The notes under the pieces are model-generated. The model ran no database searches. It had not been told where the DNA came from and worked only from the letters and a program-made list of their open reading frames with translations. Of a DNA stretch of 64,000 nucleotides, positions 62,901 to 64,000 are shown piece by piece. This DNA is from Lentinus brumalis (taxonomy: Eukaryota; Basidiomycota; Agaricomycetes; Polyporales; Polyporaceae), in NCBI GenBank assembly GCA_001792895.1, contig MARA01000030.1, positions 470,025-534,024 of the forward strand. Reading direction: 5' to 3'. Numbering within the stretch: the stretch's first letter is position 1; each line of letters opens with the position of its first letter. The position numbers were made by a program, and so were the translations under genes.

Positions 62901-63930
62901 TCAAACGGACCTCTGTAGAGATCTGGCAGTGAGTAGTCTGCAGACGCATAGTAGCACACTTCGCTCACCATCGTCATCCGCTTCATATGCCTCATCGTCC
63001 TCCCTAGCACGTTTGAGCCCTGTAAGTACAGTCAGTTAGCCACAGAAAGACACGTTGAAAGCGACTGCAACTGACCAGGTCCCTTGCCAGCCTGCTTCGC
63101 CTTTCCCTTGGACCGCTTATTCCGCTTCGCTCTTTCCTCTCGTTCCTTCTCTCTCGCTCGCGCTCCGCCTTCTCGTGACGCAGGTGGATGACGTGGGGGA
63201 TAAAGGACGCGACACGGTTCTTGTGTTGCTCCCACTGCTTCGCTGCCTCTGCTCTGGCCGCCGTGTGGCATCGTCAATCCCGGGGGCTAACGACCAAGGC
63301 TTAGGCAGGAGGGCAGTGGGGCGGTCGCTGGTAGACGGCATGGAGAGGCACTCCCTGAACTTTGCAACGTCAAAGGAAGGACGGGACGAGGTGGGGATTT
63401 GCCGCGTGAAGAAGTGGATCATCTGACAAAGAGACCGATAATACCAGTTTAAGAACGCCTGGTCAGTCGTAAGGGTGGGTCCCTCTGAGAGCCAATTGGC
63501 GCAGTTGGTGGAGAAGGTCTGGGAGTCAAAACTGAACATAGTTAGTCTACTGTACGCAAAGCTATACTTGGAACAGCAGCACTCACAGAGCGTTCGTCAT
63601 CTCCGGAGGCAATGAAAACAACTTCCCTTCAGGAAGAGCACCGAAACCAATCATGGAGTCCCCGTCCATGGATGCCCGAGGCGGGTAGCAAACAATGACG
63701 CAGCGATATGAAGTCTTGTCTGGTGTCTGTCCCGGAGGGGCTGTCGGGGGGAAACCGCCGTGGAACTGCAGACCAGAGAAACAGGTGGTTATAATGCCGC
63801 GTTGCTCTGTACACAAAACGAACACTCATGAGCTACAACTTCGCCCAGATATGAGCAACGCCCTGACCAATCGCCCGCCGATGTCCGCCATGAAATAACC
63901 CGGGCTGTCATTTTGTGACAGACGGTTCAT
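59945..63930 (-). CDS. Large unrecognised multi-exon protein with an internal duplicated basic segment
   Basis: The proposed start is ATG 63930 (MNRLSQNDSPGYFMADIGG). Coding exons follow with FHGGFPPTAPPGQTPDKTSYR, FSLPPEMTNAL, FSFDSQTFSTNCANWLSEG and NWYYRSLCQMIHFFTRQIP. A Lys/Arg-rich coiled stretch (ERNERKERKRNKRSKGKAK) comes next, then two copies of a 59-residue unit (HDGRANGTRPIAFKKRKANG; HDHRANGTRPVALKNRKAKG), period 177 bp. The large last exon starts near 61940 (YQPVLDSLSQARLAEVL) after a CATAG acceptor and ends at 59945 (LEHALCKYQRVVN). It is helical, with LADLIALNIALERR-like and DWFERLVRDIFF segments. No catalytic motif is recognised. Treating everything as one gene is an inference from compatible splice sites; two genes are possible. 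Confidence 0.6.
62547..62890 (-). repeat. 177-bp in-frame tandem duplication within a coding region
   Basis: GTTGCTTACGGCGATT recurs at 62547 and 62724, and the flanking 150 bp align with scattered substitutions. The period 177 is a multiple of three, and both copies encode the same basic-then-acidic pattern (GKAVA...ELSD.DVD), so the duplication is kept as protein sequence. Confidence 0.85.
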
Positions 63931-64000
63931 GCTAATCATGCATGTGTACCGCCCTCCGAGTCGTGCTCGTCGATGTGCTTGCCGGCAACTGACCAAGGTC

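Overview
The window looks like nuclear DNA of a filamentous basidiomycete, most likely an agaricomycete. Genes carry many short GT-AG introns with fungal donor and branch sites, and the mobile elements (Plavaka transposon with a TET/JBP oxygenase, chromodomain Gypsy, RNase H-bearing LINE, Rep/helicase Helitron) are a typical agaricomycete set. No species is claimed.

Left arm (1-16.9 kb) is ordinary host sequence: a 5'-truncated unknown protein, a 12-exon polysaccharide deacetylase, a secreted double-WSC protein, a pepsin-type aspartic protease, a Gln/Pro-rich protein ending in a NADAR/DUF1768 domain, an MFS sugar transporter and a tRNA-Ile(AAU). Long stretches between them hold no gene I can support.

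Centre (16.95-45.5 kb) is a three-level nest of transposons, each boundary visible in sequence. The outer layer is a minus-strand LINE: a 25-nt poly(A) tail at 16955, ORF2 (endonuclease, RT, RNase H, zinc motif) and a zinc-knuckle ORF1. ORF1 is split by a minus-strand Ty3/Gypsy chromovirus (26376-45215) with 368-bp LTRs identical by eye and a 5-bp target duplication GTGCA. Its integrase is split in turn by a 12.6-kb DNA transposon (27087-39670) with 12-bp terminal inverted repeats and a 2-bp duplication. That innermost element encodes a Plavaka transposase and three cargo genes: a protein ending in a TET/JBP 2-oxoglutarate/Fe(II) dioxygenase domain, a DUF6532-like protein and an unrecognised 267-aa protein. 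It also holds a minisatellite of about 160-bp units. Removing it leaves a 6.25-kb Gypsy, a normal size.

The Gypsy carries an 11-nt primer-binding site complementary to the presumed 5' end of its own mRNA, the self-priming arrangement of Tf1/sushi-type chromoviruses.

Right arm: a Helitron with one intact 2,564-codon ORF (46.2-53.9 kb) joins the HUH Rep and PIF1-type helicase to a C-terminal ubiquitin-protease-like domain. It is followed by three intron-rich genes of unknown function (54.4-63.9 kb).

A recurring oddity is frame breaks that need exactly one extra base, often in C or G runs, in host genes, the LINE and the Gypsy alike. Because the LTRs look identical, age alone is a poor explanation; undercalled homopolymers in the assembly are a serious alternative.
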